The notes under the pieces were generated by a model. The model was not told the DNA's origin and searched no databases. It worked only from the letters and a program-made list of their open reading frames with translations. From Pseudomonas sp. JQ170C (GTDB lineage: Bacteria > Pseudomonadota > Gammaproteobacteria > Pseudomonadales > Pseudomonadaceae), in assembly GCF_035581345.1 (NCBI RefSeq), contig NZ_CP141608.1:1320001-1384000 (forward strand): a stretch of 64,000 nucleotides of DNA. The letters are read 5' to 3'. Shown here piece after piece: positions 9,336-20,090 of the stretch. Each line of letters begins with the position of its first letter. The first letter of the stretch is position 1. The position numbers and the translations under genes were made by a program.

Positions 9336-11684
9336 ATGAAACGTCTGCTGCTAACTGCGGTTCTCGCCGTACTGATGATCGCTGAAGTTCACGCCGAGTC
9401 CTTCACCATCTCCGATATTCGTGTCAATGGTCTGCAGCGGGTTTCCGCGGGCAGCGTTTTCGGCGCTTTGCCATTGAACGTCGGGGATGAGGCCGATGAC
9501 CGTCGCCTGGTGGAATCCACCCGTGCGTTGTTCAAGACCGGTTTCTTCCAGGATATCCAACTGGGCCGTGACGGTAACGTCCTGATCATTACCGTGGTCG
9601 AGCGTCCTTCGGTGTCCAGCATCGAAATCGAAGGCAACAAGGCCATCAGCACTGAAGACCTGATGAAAGGTCTGAAGCAGTCGGGTCTGTCCGAAGGCGA
9701 AATCTTCCAGCGCGCCACCCTCGAAGGTGTGCGTAACGAACTGCAGCGCCAGTACGTTGCCCAGGGCCGCTACTCGGCCGAGGTCGAGACTGAAGTGGTG
9801 CCGCAGCCGCGCAATCGCGTCGGCCTGAAGATCAAGATCAACGAAGGCACCGTCGCTGCCATCCAGCACATCAACGTGGTCGGCAACACCGTCTTTCCGG
9901 ACGAAGACCTGATCGGCCTGTTCGAGCTCAAGACCACCAACTGGCTGTCGTTCTTCAAGAACGATGACAAGTACGCCCGTGAAAAACTCTCCGGCGACCT
10001 TGAGCGTCTGCGTTCCTACTACCTGGACCGCGGCTACATCAACATGGACATCGCCTCTACCCAGGTATCCATTACCCCGGACAAGAAGCACGTCTACATC
10101 ACGGTCAACGTCAACGAAGGCGAGAAGTACACCGTTCGCGACGTCAAGCTCTCTGGTGACCTCAAGGTGCCGGAAGACCAGGTCAAGTCGCTGATGCTGG
10201 TGCAGCCAGGCCAGGTGTTCTCGCGCAAAGTGATGACCACCACCTCCGAGCTGATCACCCGCCGCCTGGGTAACGAGGGCTATACCTTCGCCAACGTCAA
10301 CGGCGTGCCTCAGCCAAACGACCAGGATCACACTGTCGATATCACCTTCGTGGTCGACCCGGGCAAGCGTGCCTACGTCAACCGAATCAACTTCCGTGGC
10401 AACACCAAGTCCGAAGACGAAGTGCTGCGCCGCGAAATGCGTCAGATGGAAGGTGGCTGGGCATCGACTTACCTGATCGACCAGTCCAAGACCCGTTTGG
10501 AGCGCCTGGGCTTCTTCAAGGAAGTCAACGTCGAGACTCCGGCTGTTCCGGGTACCGACGACCAGGTCGACGTCAACTACAGCGTCGAGGAGCAAGCCTC
10601 CGGTTCGATCACCGCCAGCGTTGGTTTCGCCCAGAGCGCAGGCCTGATCCTGGGTGGTTCGATCAGCCAGACCAACTTCCTGGGTACCGGTAACAAGGTG
10701 TCCATCGGCCTGACCCGAAGCGAATACCAGAGCCGCTACAACTTCGGCTTCGTCGACCCCTACTGGACTGCCGATGGTGTCAGCCTGGGTTACAACGCCT
10801 TCTATCGCACCACCGACTACGATGACCTTGATGTCGACGTGGCCAGCTATGCGGTAGACAGCCTCGGTGCCGGTGTCAGCGTCGGCTACCCGATCAGTGA
10901 AACTTCGCGTCTGACCTTCGGTCTGACCGTGCAGCAGGACGAAATCAAGACGGGCAAGTACACCGTTGACGAGATCTTCGACTTCGTTAACGAAGAGGGT
11001 GACAAATACCTGAACTTCAAGGCCTCGGCCGGTTGGTCCGAGTCGACCCTGAACAAGGGTGTGCTGGCGACCCGTGGTCACTCCCAGAGCCTGGTGCTCG
11101 AAGCGACCACGCCAGGCAGCGACCTGTCGTTCTTCAAGCTCGACTACCGTGGCCAGCTGTTCAAGCCGATCACCAACGACTACACCCTGCGCCTGCACAC
11201 CGAGCTGGGCTATGGTGATGGTTTCGGTGGCACCTCGGGCCTGCCGTTCTATGAGAACTACTATGCCGGTGGTTTCAACTCGGTACGCGGTTTCAAGGAC
11301 AGCAGCCTGGGTCCACGCAGTACCCCGAGCGACGGTCATAACCCGGGTACCATTGCCGACCCGGACCAGGATCCGCTGCCGTTCGGTGGTAACGTTCTCG
11401 TCCAGGGTGGTGTAGAGCTGCTGTTCCCACTGCCGTTCGTCAAGGACCAGCGTTCGCTGCGTACCTCGGTCTTCTGGGATGTGGGTAACGTGTTCGACAC
11501 CAACTGCGGTTCCAAACCTGATTGCGAGGATGTCGGCCTGTCGGGGCTGGCCAGTTCCGTAGGTCTGGGTGTTACCTGGATCACTGCGCTGGGTCCGTTG
11601 AGCTTCAGCCTGGCGATGCCGGTCAAGAAGCCGGACGAAGCCGATACCCAGGTGTTCCAATTCTCTCTGGGCCAGACCTTCTAA
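9336..11684 (+). CDS. bamA: Outer membrane protein assembly factor BamA
   Basis: BamA, 782 residues from the chosen ATG, inserts beta-barrel proteins in the outer membrane. A signal peptide (MKRLLLTAVLAVLMIAEVHA) is followed by five POTRA domains to about residue 420 and then the 16-strand barrel. The loop-6 lock motif VRGF is present in NSVRGFKDSS. The last residues FQFSLGQTF carry the C-terminal phenylalanine signal. The ATG follows AAGAAAGGA. The frame is open further upstream but has no start-site support there. Confidence 0.97.
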   Translation: MKRLLLTAVLAVLMIAEVHAESFTISDIRVNGLQRVSAGSVFGALPLNVGDEADDRRLVESTRALFKTGFFQDIQLGRDGNVLIITVVERPSVSSIEIEGNKAISTEDLMKGLKQSGLSEGEIFQRATLEGVRNELQRQYVAQGRYSAEVETEVVPQPRNRVGLKIKINEGTVAAIQHINVVGNTVFPDEDLIGLFELKTTNWLSFFKNDDKYAREKLSGDLERLRSYYLDRGYINMDIASTQVSITPDKKHVYITVNVNEGEKYTVRDVKLSGDLKVPEDQVKSLMLVQPGQVFSRKVMTTTSELITRRLGNEGYTFANVNGVPQPNDQDHTVDITFVVDPGKRAYVNRINFRGNTKSEDEVLRREMRQMEGGWASTYLIDQSKTRLERLGFFKEVNVETPAVPGTDDQVDVNYSVEEQASGSITASVGFAQSAGLILGGSISQTNFLGTGNKVSIGLTRSEYQSRYNFGFVDPYWTADGVSLGYNAFYRTTDYDDLDVDVASYAVDSLGAGVSVGYPISETSRLTFGLTVQQDEIKTGKYTVDEIFDFVNEEGDKYLNFKASAGWSESTLNKGVLATRGHSQSLVLEATTPGSDLSFFKLDYRGQLFKPITNDYTLRLHTELGYGDGFGGTSGLPFYENYYAGGFNSVRGFKDSSLGPRSTPSDGHNPGTIADPDQDPLPFGGNVLVQGGVELLFPLPFVKDQRSLRTSVFWDVGNVFDTNCGSKPDCEDVGLSGLASSVGLGVTWITALGPLSFSLAMPVKKPDEADTQVFQFSLGQTF

Positions 11685-11725
11685 GGTCTGCCCCTTGCTA
11701 ACAACGGATTCTGTAGGAGTGCATC

Positions 11726-12229
11726 GTGCGTAAGTTGACCCAACTGGCAGTACTGGCTGCGGCCCTGGTCGCAACCCCGGCTTTCGCCGAAATGAAAATT
11801 GCCGTACTGAACTATCAGATGGCCCTGCTTGAGTCGGACGCGGCCAAGAAGTACGCCGTCGATGCCGAGAAGAAGTTCGGTCCGCAACTGACCAAGCTGA
11901 AGAACCTGGAAAGCAGTGCCAAGGGCATCGCCGACCGCATTCGTGCCGGTGGCGACAAAATGGCCCAGCCAGAGCGTGAGCGTCTGGAGCTTGAATACAA
12001 GCAGAAAGCCCGTGACTTCCAGTTCCAGTCCAAGGAACTGAACGAGTCCAAGGCCGTGGCTGACCGCGAAATGCTCAAGCAGCTGAAGCCGAAACTCGAC
12101 GGCGCTGTTGAAGAAGTCATCAAGAAAGGCGGTTTTGATCTGGTTCTCGAGCGTGGCGCGGTCATTGATGTCAAGCCTCAGTACGACATCACCCGCCAGG
12201 TCATCGAGCGCATGAATCAGTCCCGTTGA
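11726..12229 (+). CDS. skp: Periplasmic chaperone Skp/OmpH
   Basis: This 167-residue protein has a signal peptide ending in TPAFA. Its body is rich in charged helix ([35 protein letters not shown]), matching the tentacle-like coiled coil of Skp, which holds unfolded outer-membrane proteins. The start is GTG after TAGGAG. It sits between bamA and lpxD, the usual order. Confidence 0.94.
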   Translation: MRKLTQLAVLAAALVATPAFAEMKIAVLNYQMALLESDAAKKYAVDAEKKFGPQLTKLKNLESSAKGIADRIRAGGDKMAQPERERLELEYKQKARDFQFQSKELNESKAVADREMLKQLKPKLDGAVEEVIKKGGFDLVLERGAVIDVKPQYDITRQVIERMNQSR

Positions 12230-12231
12230 GT

Positions 12232-13287
12232 ATGACCGTGACTATGAAACTCGGTCAGTTGGCCGAGTTCCTCGGGGCTACCTTGAGTGGCCCCGCGGAG
12301 CTGGAAATTACCGGCCTGGCAACCCTTCAGGAAGCCGGGCCGGGTCAGTTGAGCTTCCTCGCCAATCCGCAGTACCGCAAGTACCTCGGCGATAGCCATG
12401 CGGCCGCCGTGCTGCTCAAGGCTGCCGATGCCGAAGGTTTTGCCGGTCATGCGCTGATCGTTGCCGATCCGTACCTTGCCTACGCACGCATCTCCCACCT
12501 GTTCGATCCAAAGCCCAGGGCTGTAGCGGGAATTCATCCCAGCGCCGTGGTTGCCAGTGATGCCCAGGTGGATGCCAGTGCTAGCGTTGGTGCCTTTGCG
12601 GTGATCGAGAGCGGTGCGCAGATCGGTCCGGGTGTGGCTATCGGTGCCCAGTGCTTCATCGGCGCGCGCTGCGTGATCGGAGAGGGCGGCTGGTTGGCAC
12701 CGCGGGTAACCCTGTACCACGATGTGCGCATCGGCAAGCGCGTGGTGATCCAGTCGGGCGCGGTGATCGGCGGCGAAGGCTTCGGCTTTGCCAACGAGAA
12801 AGGCGTCTGGCAGAAGATCGCCCAGATTGGCGGCGTGAGCATCGGCGATGATGTCGAGATCGGCGTAAACACCGCGGTAGACCGTGGTGCCCTGGCCGAC
12901 ACCAGGATCGGAGACGGGGTCAAGCTCGACAACCAGATCCAGATCGCCCATAACGTACAGATTGGCGATCACACGGCCATGGCCGCGTGTGTCGGTATTT
13001 CCGGCAGTACCAAGATCGGCAAGCATTGCACCATCGCCGGCGGTGTCGGCATGGTAGGGCATATCGATGTCTGTGATGGTGTGTTCGTATCCGGCATGAC
13101 CATGGTCACCCGCTCGATTACCGAGCCAGGAGCCTATTCTTCCGGTACGGCGATGCAGACACTGGGCGAGTGGCGTAAAAGTGCCGCCCGGATTCGTCAA
13201 CTCGACGAGATGGCCAAACGGCTCCAACAGCTGGAAAAGCGTGTCGAGGCCGTGACCTCAGGCAGCCAGTCTTCATCTGAAGGCTGA
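12232..13287 (+). CDS. lpxD: UDP-3-O-(3-hydroxyacyl)glucosamine N-acyltransferase
   Basis: LpxD, 351 residues, adds the N-linked acyl chain in lipid A synthesis. An N-terminal uridine-binding domain (to about 100) is followed by a left-handed beta-helix of hexapeptide repeats ([16 protein letters not shown]). The catalytic histidine is in [11 protein letters not shown]. The ATG at 12232 is 2 bp after the skp stop. An in-frame TTG at 12226 and an ATG at 12244 are alternatives. Confidence 0.95.
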   Translation: MTVTMKLGQLAEFLGATLSGPAELEITGLATLQEAGPGQLSFLANPQYRKYLGDSHAAAVLLKAADAEGFAGHALIVADPYLAYARISHLFDPKPRAVAGIHPSAVVASDAQVDASASVGAFAVIESGAQIGPGVAIGAQCFIGARCVIGEGGWLAPRVTLYHDVRIGKRVVIQSGAVIGGEGFGFANEKGVWQKIAQIGGVSIGDDVEIGVNTAVDRGALADTRIGDGVKLDNQIQIAHNVQIGDHTAMAACVGISGSTKIGKHCTIAGGVGMVGHIDVCDGVFVSGMTMVTRSITEPGAYSSGTAMQTLGEWRKSAARIRQLDEMAKRLQQLEKRVEAVTSGSQSSSEG

Positions 13288-13398
13288 TACCATTTCCTGA
13301 TCGAGAGTGAATAGCCGCAGGCTGACTCTTTGATTTTGCAAAAGGAGCGCCTGGCGAATACGGGCGCTCCCTATCTTTACTACAGGCTTCCCCCCGAA

Positions 13399-13839
13399 AT
13401 GATGGACATCAACGAGATTCGCGAATACCTGCCTCACCGTTACCCGTTCCTGCTGGTGGACCGTGTAGCGGAGCTGGACGTCGAGGCCAAGCGCATTCGT
13501 GCCTACAAGAATGTCAGCATCAACGAACCCTTCTTCAACGGTCACTTCCCGGCGCACCCGATCATGCCGGGTGTTCTGATCATTGAAGCGATGGCTCAGG
13601 CAGCCGGTATCCTTGGCTTCAAGATGCTCGATGTGAAGCCGGCCGATGGCACCCTTTACTACTTCGTTGGCTCCGACAAGCTACGCTTTCGTCAGCCTGT
13701 GTTGCCGGGTGACCAACTGATTCTCGAAGCCAAGTTCATCAGCTGCAAGCGCCAGATCTGGAAATTCGAGTGCCAGGCGTCGGTCGACGGCAAGCCAGTA
13801 TGCTCGGCCGAGATCATCTGCGCGGAACGTAAACTATGA
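13399..13839 (+). CDS. fabZ: 3-hydroxyacyl-[ACP] dehydratase FabZ
   Basis: FabZ, 146 residues, dehydrates 3-hydroxyacyl-ACP in fatty acid elongation. The hot-dog fold active site is complete: H49 in NGHFPAHP and E63 in [10 protein letters not shown]. The open frame reaches upstream to 13330, but homology begins at [14 protein letters not shown]. Its location between the lpx genes links fatty acid and lipid A supply, which share the 3-hydroxyacyl-ACP pool. It overlaps lpxA by 4 bp. Confidence 0.97.
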   Translation: MMDINEIREYLPHRYPFLLVDRVAELDVEAKRIRAYKNVSINEPFFNGHFPAHPIMPGVLIIEAMAQAAGILGFKMLDVKPADGTLYYFVGSDKLRFRQPVLPGDQLILEAKFISCKRQIWKFECQASVDGKPVCSAEIICAERKL

Positions 13840-14612
13840 GTTTGATTGACCCTCGGGCAATCATCGATCCATCGGCGAAGATCGCCGACGGCGTCGAGGT
13901 CGGCCCTTGGTCTATCATCGGTGCCGGGGTTGAGATCGGCGAGGGGACCGTCATTGGTCCGCACGTGATTCTCAAAGGCCCGACCCGTATTGGTAAGCAC
14001 AACCGCATCTACCAGTTCTCCTCGGTAGGTGAAGACACCCCTGACCTCAAGTACAAGGGTGAGGCCACGCGCCTGGTGATTGGTGATCACAATGTGATTC
14101 GCGAAGGCGTGACTATCCACCGTGGCACCGTGCAAGACCGCTCGGAAACCACGTTGGGTGATCACAACCTGATCATGGCCTATGCCCACATCGGTCACGA
14201 CAGCGTCATAGGCAATCATTGCATCCTGGTCAACAACACGGCGCTGGCAGGTCATGTACACGTTGACGACTGGGCGATCCTGTCCGGTTTCACCCTCGTG
14301 CATCAGTTCTGCCATATCGGCGCGCACAGCTTTTCCGGCATGGGCACGGCGATCGGCAAGGATGTTCCGGCCTATGTCACTGTGTTCGGTAATCCGGCCG
14401 AAGCCCGCAGCATGAACTTCGAGGGCATGCGTCGCCGCGGTTTCAGCGAAGATGCCATTCATGCCCTGCGTCGCGCCTACAAGGTGGTTTACCGCCAGGG
14501 CCTGACGGTCGAGCAAGCGATTGCCGAACTGGCGGAGCCTGCGACCCAATTCCCTGAAGTCGACGTGTTCCTCAAGTCGATCCAGAACTCCACCCGCGGC
14601 ATCACCCGCTGA
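13836..14612 (+). CDS. lpxA: UDP-N-acetylglucosamine O-acyltransferase
   Basis: LpxA, 258 residues, catalyses the first step of lipid A synthesis. Hexapeptide repeats of the left-handed helix run from residue 1 to about 190. The catalytic histidine is H121 in [11 protein letters not shown] helical C-terminal domain follows ([18 protein letters not shown]). The start overlaps the fabZ stop (ATGA) and lpxB follows 1 bp after the stop. Confidence 0.97.
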   Translation: MSLIDPRAIIDPSAKIADGVEVGPWSIIGAGVEIGEGTVIGPHVILKGPTRIGKHNRIYQFSSVGEDTPDLKYKGEATRLVIGDHNVIREGVTIHRGTVQDRSETTLGDHNLIMAYAHIGHDSVIGNHCILVNNTALAGHVHVDDWAILSGFTLVHQFCHIGAHSFSGMGTAIGKDVPAYVTVFGNPAEARSMNFEGMRRRGFSEDAIHALRRAYKVVYRQGLTVEQAIAELAEPATQFPEVDVFLKSIQNSTRGITR

Positions 14613-14613
14613 T

Positions 14614-15741
14614 ATGGCTGAACTCTGTGTAGCGCTGGTGGCGGGTGAGGCCAGCGGTGACATTCTGGGTGCCGGGTTGATGCGCGCGCTTAAGGCGCGC
14701 CATCCTCAGGTGCGCTTCATTGGTGTCGGTGGCCCGCTGATGCAGGCCGAGGGCCTGGTCTCCTACTTCCCCATGGAGCGTCTTGCGGTCATGGGCCTGG
14801 TCGAAGTGCTCGGGCGCCTGCGTGAGCTGCTCAAACGGCGCAAGGCGCTGATCCAGACATTGATCGACGCATGTCCAGACGTGTTCATCGGTATCGATGC
14901 CCCGGATTTTACCCTCAACATCGAATTGAACCTGCGCAAGGCCGGGATCAAGACCGTGCATTACGTCAGCCCGTCGGTCTGGGCCTGGCGGCAGAAGCGC
15001 GTGCTGAAGATCCGTGAAGGCTGCGACCTGGTACTGACACTGTTCCCTTACGAAGCCAGGTTCTACGAAGAGAAGGGTGTGCCGGTGCGTTTTGTCGGCC
15101 ATCCGCTGGCCGACAGCATTCCGCTCCAGGCCGACCGGGCTCAGGCCCGTGAACAGCTTGGGCTGGGCGACGGGCCCTTGGTGGCCTTGATGCCAGGCAG
15201 TCGTGGCGGTGAAGTGGGGCGTTTGGGGGCTTTGTTTCTCGATGCTGCGCAGCGGTTGCAAACACTGGTGCCTGGTGTTCGCTTCGTCTCGCCTTGCGCC
15301 AATGCTGAGCGTCGCGCGCAGCTTGAGCAAATGATGGCAGGCCGCGATCTGCCCCTGACCTTGCTCGACGGTCGCTCCCACGAGGCCCTGGCGGCCTGTG
15401 ACGCGGTGCTGATCGCCTCCGGTACTGCCACCCTGGAAGCGTTGCTGTTCAAGCGCCCGATGGTGGTTGCCTATCGCATGGCGCCGCTGACTTACTGGAT
15501 TCTTAAACGACTGGTCAAAAGCCCTTACGTCTCCCTGCCCAACCTGCTGGCCCAGCGAATGCTGGTGCCTGAGTTGCTGCAGGAAGCTGCCACCGCCGAA
15601 GTACTGGCCCAGACCCTGGCGCCATTGGTGGAAGGTGGCGAGCAGCAGACCGAAAGCTTTGACCAGATTCACCGTACCCTGCGCCGCGATGCCTCCAACC
15701 AGGCAGCTGACGCGGTGCTGGCCTTGCTGGAAACCCGATAG
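14614..15741 (+). CDS. lpxB: Lipid-A-disaccharide synthase
   Basis: LpxB, 375 residues, is a GT19 glycosyltransferase joining UDP-diacylglucosamine and lipid X. The family start [15 protein letters not shown] is clear. [14 protein letters not shown] near residue 113 and the donor-site segment [19 protein letters not shown] follow. The ATG is one base after the lpxA stop, and its own stop abuts the rnhB start. Confidence 0.97.
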   Translation: MAELCVALVAGEASGDILGAGLMRALKARHPQVRFIGVGGPLMQAEGLVSYFPMERLAVMGLVEVLGRLRELLKRRKALIQTLIDACPDVFIGIDAPDFTLNIELNLRKAGIKTVHYVSPSVWAWRQKRVLKIREGCDLVLTLFPYEARFYEEKGVPVRFVGHPLADSIPLQADRAQAREQLGLGDGPLVALMPGSRGGEVGRLGALFLDAAQRLQTLVPGVRFVSPCANAERRAQLEQMMAGRDLPLTLLDGRSHEALAACDAVLIASGTATLEALLFKRPMVVAYRMAPLTYWILKRLVKSPYVSLPNLLAQRMLVPELLQEAATAEVLAQTLAPLVEGGEQQTESFDQIHRTLRRDASNQAADAVLALLETR

Positions 15742-16371
15742 ATGCAAATGGGACTGGACTTCACCCTGGTCGAAGACCTGGTGGCCGGGGTCGACGAAGT
15801 CGGCCGTGGGCCGTTGTGCGGCGCGGTGGTGACCGCTGCCGTGATTCTCGATCCGCAGCGACCCATTCTTGGTCTGAACGACTCGAAGAAGCTCACCGAG
15901 GCCCGTCGCGAGAAGCTGTTCGACGAAATCTGCGAAAAAGCCCTGAGCTTCTGCATTGCGCGCGCCGAAGTCGAAGAAATCGACGAACTGAACATTCTGC
16001 ATGCCACCATGTTGGCCATGCAGCGGGCCGTCGAAGGCCTGAGCATCACGCCAAAACTGGCCCTGATCGACGGCAATCGCTGCCCCAAGCTGTCGGTTCC
16101 GGCTGAGCCGGTGATCAAGGGCGATAGCCAGGTGCCGGCCATTGCTGCCGCGTCGATCCTGGCCAAGGTCACCCGTGACCGTGAAATGGCCGCCTTTGAG
16201 CTGATGTACCCAGGCTACGGCATTGGCGGGCACAAGGGGTATCCGACCCCGGTGCATCTCGAAGCCTTGGCACGCCTGGGGCCGACGCCGATTCATCGGC
16301 GCTCCTTCGCGCCTGTGCGCGCCGCTTATGAAGCCCGAGAGGCCCTGGGTAGCGAGTTCGCCGGGGCCTGA
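15742..16371 (+). CDS. rnhB: Ribonuclease HII
   Basis: RNase HII, 209 residues, removes ribonucleotides from DNA. The metal-binding D18-E19 lie in the signature [12 protein letters not shown]. Further conserved segments are [11 protein letters not shown] and [12 protein letters not shown]. The start ATG follows the lpxB stop with no gap, so translation is probably coupled. Confidence 0.96.
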   Translation: MQMGLDFTLVEDLVAGVDEVGRGPLCGAVVTAAVILDPQRPILGLNDSKKLTEARREKLFDEICEKALSFCIARAEVEEIDELNILHATMLAMQRAVEGLSITPKLALIDGNRCPKLSVPAEPVIKGDSQVPAIAAASILAKVTRDREMAAFELMYPGYGIGGHKGYPTPVHLEALARLGPTPIHRRSFAPVRAAYEAREALGSEFAGA

Positions 16372-16419
16372 TGGCTTGGGACAGGTATCAGCAGCCCTGC
16401 GCTGGCTGATGTTTTGATC

Positions 16420-16451
16420 AAGGCCCGGTACAATCCGGGCCTTGTTGTTTT
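16420..16451 (+). terminator. Intrinsic terminator after rnhB
   Basis: Perfect 9-bp stem AAGGCCCGG / CCGGGCCTT with a TACAAT loop, followed by GTTGTTTT. It lies 48 bp after rnhB and directly before the dnaE start region, so dnaE is likely to use a nearby promoter or partial read-through. Confidence 0.65.
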
Positions 16452-16470
16452 GTGCTGCTATAGGATCATC

Positions 16471-19400
16471 ATGTCGGCTTCTTTCGTTCATCTTCGCCTG
16501 CACACCGAATACTCGCTGGTCGATGGCCTGGTGCGGATCAAGCCGCTGGCCAAGGCGCTGGCCGCGATGAACATGCCGGCCGTAGCGGTCACCGACCAGA
16601 GCAACATGTGCTCGCTGGTCAAGTTCTACAAGAACGCCATGGGCGCCGGCATCAAGCCGATCTGCGGAGCCGACCTGTGGTTGAGCAACGGCGACCCGGA
16701 TGCCCCGTTGGCGCGCATCTGCTTCCTGGCCATGGACCCGAAGGGTTATCGCAACCTGACCGAGTTGATCTCGCGGGGCTGGGTCGATGGACAGCGCAAC
16801 GGCCTGGTGATCATCGAGCGTGACTGGATTGCCCCGGCCAGCGAGGGTTTGATTGCCCTGTCGGCTGCCAAGGAGGGTGATATCGGTATCGCCCTGCTCA
16901 ACGGCAACCCCGATGAGGCCGAGGCCTTGCTGCGCGACTGGATGGCGATGTTCCCCGATCGTTTCTATGTCGAAGTACAGCGTACCAACCGCACAGGCGA
17001 CGAAGAGTACCTGCATGCGGCAGTGGCGCTTGCCGACAAGCTGGGTGCGCCGCTGGTCGCGACCAACGATGTGCGCTTCATCAAGCAGTCGGACTACGAC
17101 GCCCACGAGACCCGTGTGTGCATCGGTGAAGGTCGTGCCCTGGATGACCCGCGGCGTTCGCGTAACTACAGCGACCAGCAGTACCTCAAAAGCCCGGAAG
17201 AAATGGCCGAGCTGTTCAGCGACCTGCCCGATGCGGTGGCAAACACCGTCGAAATCGCCAAGCGCTGCAACATCCAGGTTCAATTGGGCAAGCACTTCCT
17301 GCCGGACTTCCCCACGCCAAACGGCATGGGCATCGACGATTACCTGCGGCATGTGTCCCACGAAGGCCTGGAAGAGCGCCTGGCGGTGCTCTGGCCGAAA
17401 GAGACCACGCCCAACTATGAAGAAAAACGCCAGGTCTACCTCGACCGCCTGAAGTTCGAGCTGGATATCATCATCCAGATGGGTTTCCCCGGTTACTTCC
17501 TGATCGTTATGGACTTCATCAAGTGGGCCAAGAACAACGGCGTGCCAGTGGGCCCGGGCCGGGGTTCGGGTGCCGGCTCGCTGGTGGCCTATGTACTGAA
17601 GATCACCGACCTCGATCCACTGGCCTATGACCTGCTGTTCGAGCGTTTCCTCAACCCCGAACGGGTTTCGATGCCCGACTTCGACGTCGACTTCTGCATG
17701 GACGGCCGCGACCGGGTGATCGAGTACGTGGCTGACGCTTACGGCCGTAACGCGGTCAGCCAGATCATCACCTTCGGCACCATGGCCGCCAAGGCGGTGG
17801 TGCGTGACGTTGCGCGCGTCCAGGGCAAGTCCTATGGCCTGGCCGACCGTCTGTCGAAGATGATCCCGTTTGAAGTCGGCATGACCCTGGAGAAGGCCTA
17901 CGAGCAAGAGGAAATGCTCCGTGACTTCCTCAAGACCGACGAGGACGCCAAAGAAATCTGGGACATGGCGCTCAAGCTCGAAGGTGTCTGCCGTGGTACC
18001 GGTAAGCACGCCGGTGGCGTGGTAATCGCGCCAACCAAACTGACCGACTTTTCACCGATCGCCTGCGATGAAGAGGGCGGCGGCCTGGTGACCCAGTTCG
18101 ACAAGGATGACGTCGAGGCGGCGGGCCTGGTGAAGTTCGACTTCCTCGGTCTGCGGACCTTGACCATCATCAAGTGGGCGATGGAGACCATCAACCGCGA
18201 ACAGGCCAAGAAAGGCCTTGATGACCTGAACATCGACTTCATCCCGCTGGATGACAAGAAAACCTACGAACTGCTGCAAAAAGCCGAAACCACGGCGGTA
18301 TTCCAGCTTGAATCGCGGGGCATGAAGGAGCTGATCAAAAAGCTCAAGCCCGACTGCCTTGAAGACCTCATCGCACTGGTGGCGCTGTTCCGTCCGGGCC
18401 CGTTGCAGTCCGGCATGGTGGATGACTTCATCAACCGCAAGCATGGTCGCGCAGAGCTGGCCTATCCGCACTCGGACTACCAGTACGAAGGCCTCAAGCC
18501 AGTATTGGCACCGACCTACGGCATCATCCTGTATCAGGAACAGGTGATGCAGATTGCCCAGGTCATGGCCGGCTACACCCTCGGCGGCGCCGACATGCTG
18601 CGTCGGGCAATGGGTAAGAAAAAGCCCGAGGAGATGGCCAAGCAGCGGGGCGGTTTCATCGAGGGTTGTGCCACCAACAACATCGACCCCGACCTGGCCG
18701 GTAACATCTTTGACCTGGTAGAAAAGTTCGCGGGATACGGCTTCAACAAATCCCACTCCGCCGCCTATGGCCTGGTCTCGTACCAGACTGCCTGGTTGAA
18801 AACCCACCATCCGGCGCCTTTCATGGCGGCGGTGCTGTCGGCGGATATGCACAACACCGACAAGGTCGTGACCTTGATCGAGGAAGTGCGCAGCATGAAG
18901 CTGCGCCTCGATGCGCCGGATGTGAATACCTCCGATTTCAAGTTCACCGTCAACGATGACGGTCGTATCGTGTATGGCCTGGGTGCCATCAAGGGCGTGG
19001 GCGAGGGCCCGGTCGAGGCTATCGTCGAGGCGCGGATGGCCGGGCCGTTCAAGGACCTGTTCGATTTCTGCGAGCGAGTCGACCTCAAGCGCATCAACAA
19101 GCGCACCCTCGATGCGCTGATCCGCAGTGGTGCGCTGGATCGCCTGGGGCCGTATTTCCATGACGAACTCAAGGCCTATCAGGCCAACATCGACCGCAAT
19201 CGCGCGGTGTTGCTTGCGGCGATGGAAGAGGCGATCAAGGCGGCCGAACAAACCGCACGTACCGCTGACAGCGGTCATGCCGACTTGTTCGGTGGGCTGT
19301 TCGTCGAAGAAGATGCCGATGTCTATGCCAACCATCGCAAGGCTCGCGAGCTGACGCTCAAGGAGCGCCTGCGGGGCGAGAAGGACACGCTGGGCCTGTA

Positions 19401-19992
19401 CCTCACCGGTCACCCGATCGACGAGTACGAAGGCGAGATCCGTCGGTTTGCCCGTCAGCGCATCATCGATCTGAAGCCTGCCCGTGATACCCAGACGGTG
19501 GCCGGCATGATCATCGCCCTGCGGGTGATGAAGAACAAAAAGGGCGACAAGATGGGCTTTGTCACCCTCGACGACCGCTCCGGGCGTATCGAGGCTTCAC
19601 TGTTCGCCGACGCGTTCATGGCGGCCCAGGCGCTGCTGCAGACCGACGCAATGGTGGTGGTTGAGGGCGAGGTCAGCAACGATGACTTCTCCGGTGGCCT
19701 GCGGCTGCGGGTCAAGCGCGTGATGAGCATGGAAGATGCCCGCACCAACCTGGCCGAAAGCCTGCGCCTGAAGGTGCACAGCGATGCCCTCAAGGGCGAT
19801 CGCTTGAACTGGCTGGGCGAGTTGTTCAAGCGTCATCGTGGCGCGTGCCCGATCACCATGGAATACACCGGCAGCGATGCCAAGGCCATGCTGCAGTTCG
19901 GCGAAGGTTGGCGAATCGACCCGGCCGATGGCCTGATTCAGGCGCTGCGTGACCAGTTCGGACGTGAGAACGTCTTTTTGCAATATCGATGA
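16471..19992 (+). CDS. dnaE: DNA polymerase III alpha subunit
   Basis: DnaE, 1173 residues, is the replicative polymerase. The N-terminal PHP domain opens with HLRLHTEYSLVDGLVR. The palm catalytic aspartates are in MPDFDVDFCMDGRD (about residues 400-415) and KFDFLGL (near 555). The helix-hairpin-helix and OB-fold regions follow. The ATG at 16471 gives the usual MSASFVHLRLHTEYS start, preceded by TAGGATC. Confidence 0.97.
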   Translation: MSASFVHLRLHTEYSLVDGLVRIKPLAKALAAMNMPAVAVTDQSNMCSLVKFYKNAMGAGIKPICGADLWLSNGDPDAPLARICFLAMDPKGYRNLTELISRGWVDGQRNGLVIIERDWIAPASEGLIALSAAKEGDIGIALLNGNPDEAEALLRDWMAMFPDRFYVEVQRTNRTGDEEYLHAAVALADKLGAPLVATNDVRFIKQSDYDAHETRVCIGEGRALDDPRRSRNYSDQQYLKSPEEMAELFSDLPDAVANTVEIAKRCNIQVQLGKHFLPDFPTPNGMGIDDYLRHVSHEGLEERLAVLWPKETTPNYEEKRQVYLDRLKFELDIIIQMGFPGYFLIVMDFIKWAKNNGVPVGPGRGSGAGSLVAYVLKITDLDPLAYDLLFERFLNPERVSMPDFDVDFCMDGRDRVIEYVADAYGRNAVSQIITFGTMAAKAVVRDVARVQGKSYGLADRLSKMIPFEVGMTLEKAYEQEEMLRDFLKTDEDAKEIWDMALKLEGVCRGTGKHAGGVVIAPTKLTDFSPIACDEEGGGLVTQFDKDDVEAAGLVKFDFLGLRTLTIIKWAMETINREQAKKGLDDLNIDFIPLDDKKTYELLQKAETTAVFQLESRGMKELIKKLKPDCLEDLIALVALFRPGPLQSGMVDDFINRKHGRAELAYPHSDYQYEGLKPVLAPTYGIILYQEQVMQIAQVMAGYTLGGADMLRRAMGKKKPEEMAKQRGGFIEGCATNNIDPDLAGNIFDLVEKFAGYGFNKSHSAAYGLVSYQTAWLKTHHPAPFMAAVLSADMHNTDKVVTLIEEVRSMKLRLDAPDVNTSDFKFTVNDDGRIVYGLGAIKGVGEGPVEAIVEARMAGPFKDLFDFCERVDLKRINKRTLDALIRSGALDRLGPYFHDELKAYQANIDRNRAVLLAAMEEAIKAAEQTARTADSGHADLFGGLFVEEDADVYANHRKARELTLKERLRGEKDTLGLYLTGHPIDEYEGEIRRFARQRIIDLKPARDTQTVAGMIIALRVMKNKKGDKMGFVTLDDRSGRIEASLFADAFMAAQALLQTDAMVVVEGEVSNDDFSGGLRLRVKRVMSMEDARTNLAESLRLKVHSDALKGDRLNWLGELFKRHRGACPITMEYTGSDAKAMLQFGEGWRIDPADGLIQALRDQFGRENVFLQYR

Positions 19993-20090
19993 ATTTTTAA
20001 TCTCGACCTGAATGCGCCTGATCCCTTAAGGTAGGGCGCCAAACGGATCAACCGGCCGGCCGCCTGGCCGTAGACCCAAGACGGATGCCT

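Noticed and set aside
9351..11774. An 807-codon minus-strand open frame over bamA
   Set aside because: Mirror frame of bamA; no recognisable domain.
14602..18009. A 1135-codon open frame on the minus strand across lpxB, rnhB and dnaE
   Set aside because: It is a shadow produced by GC-rich codon use of three certain plus-strand genes. Its composition (very high Gln, His, Arg) is not protein-like.
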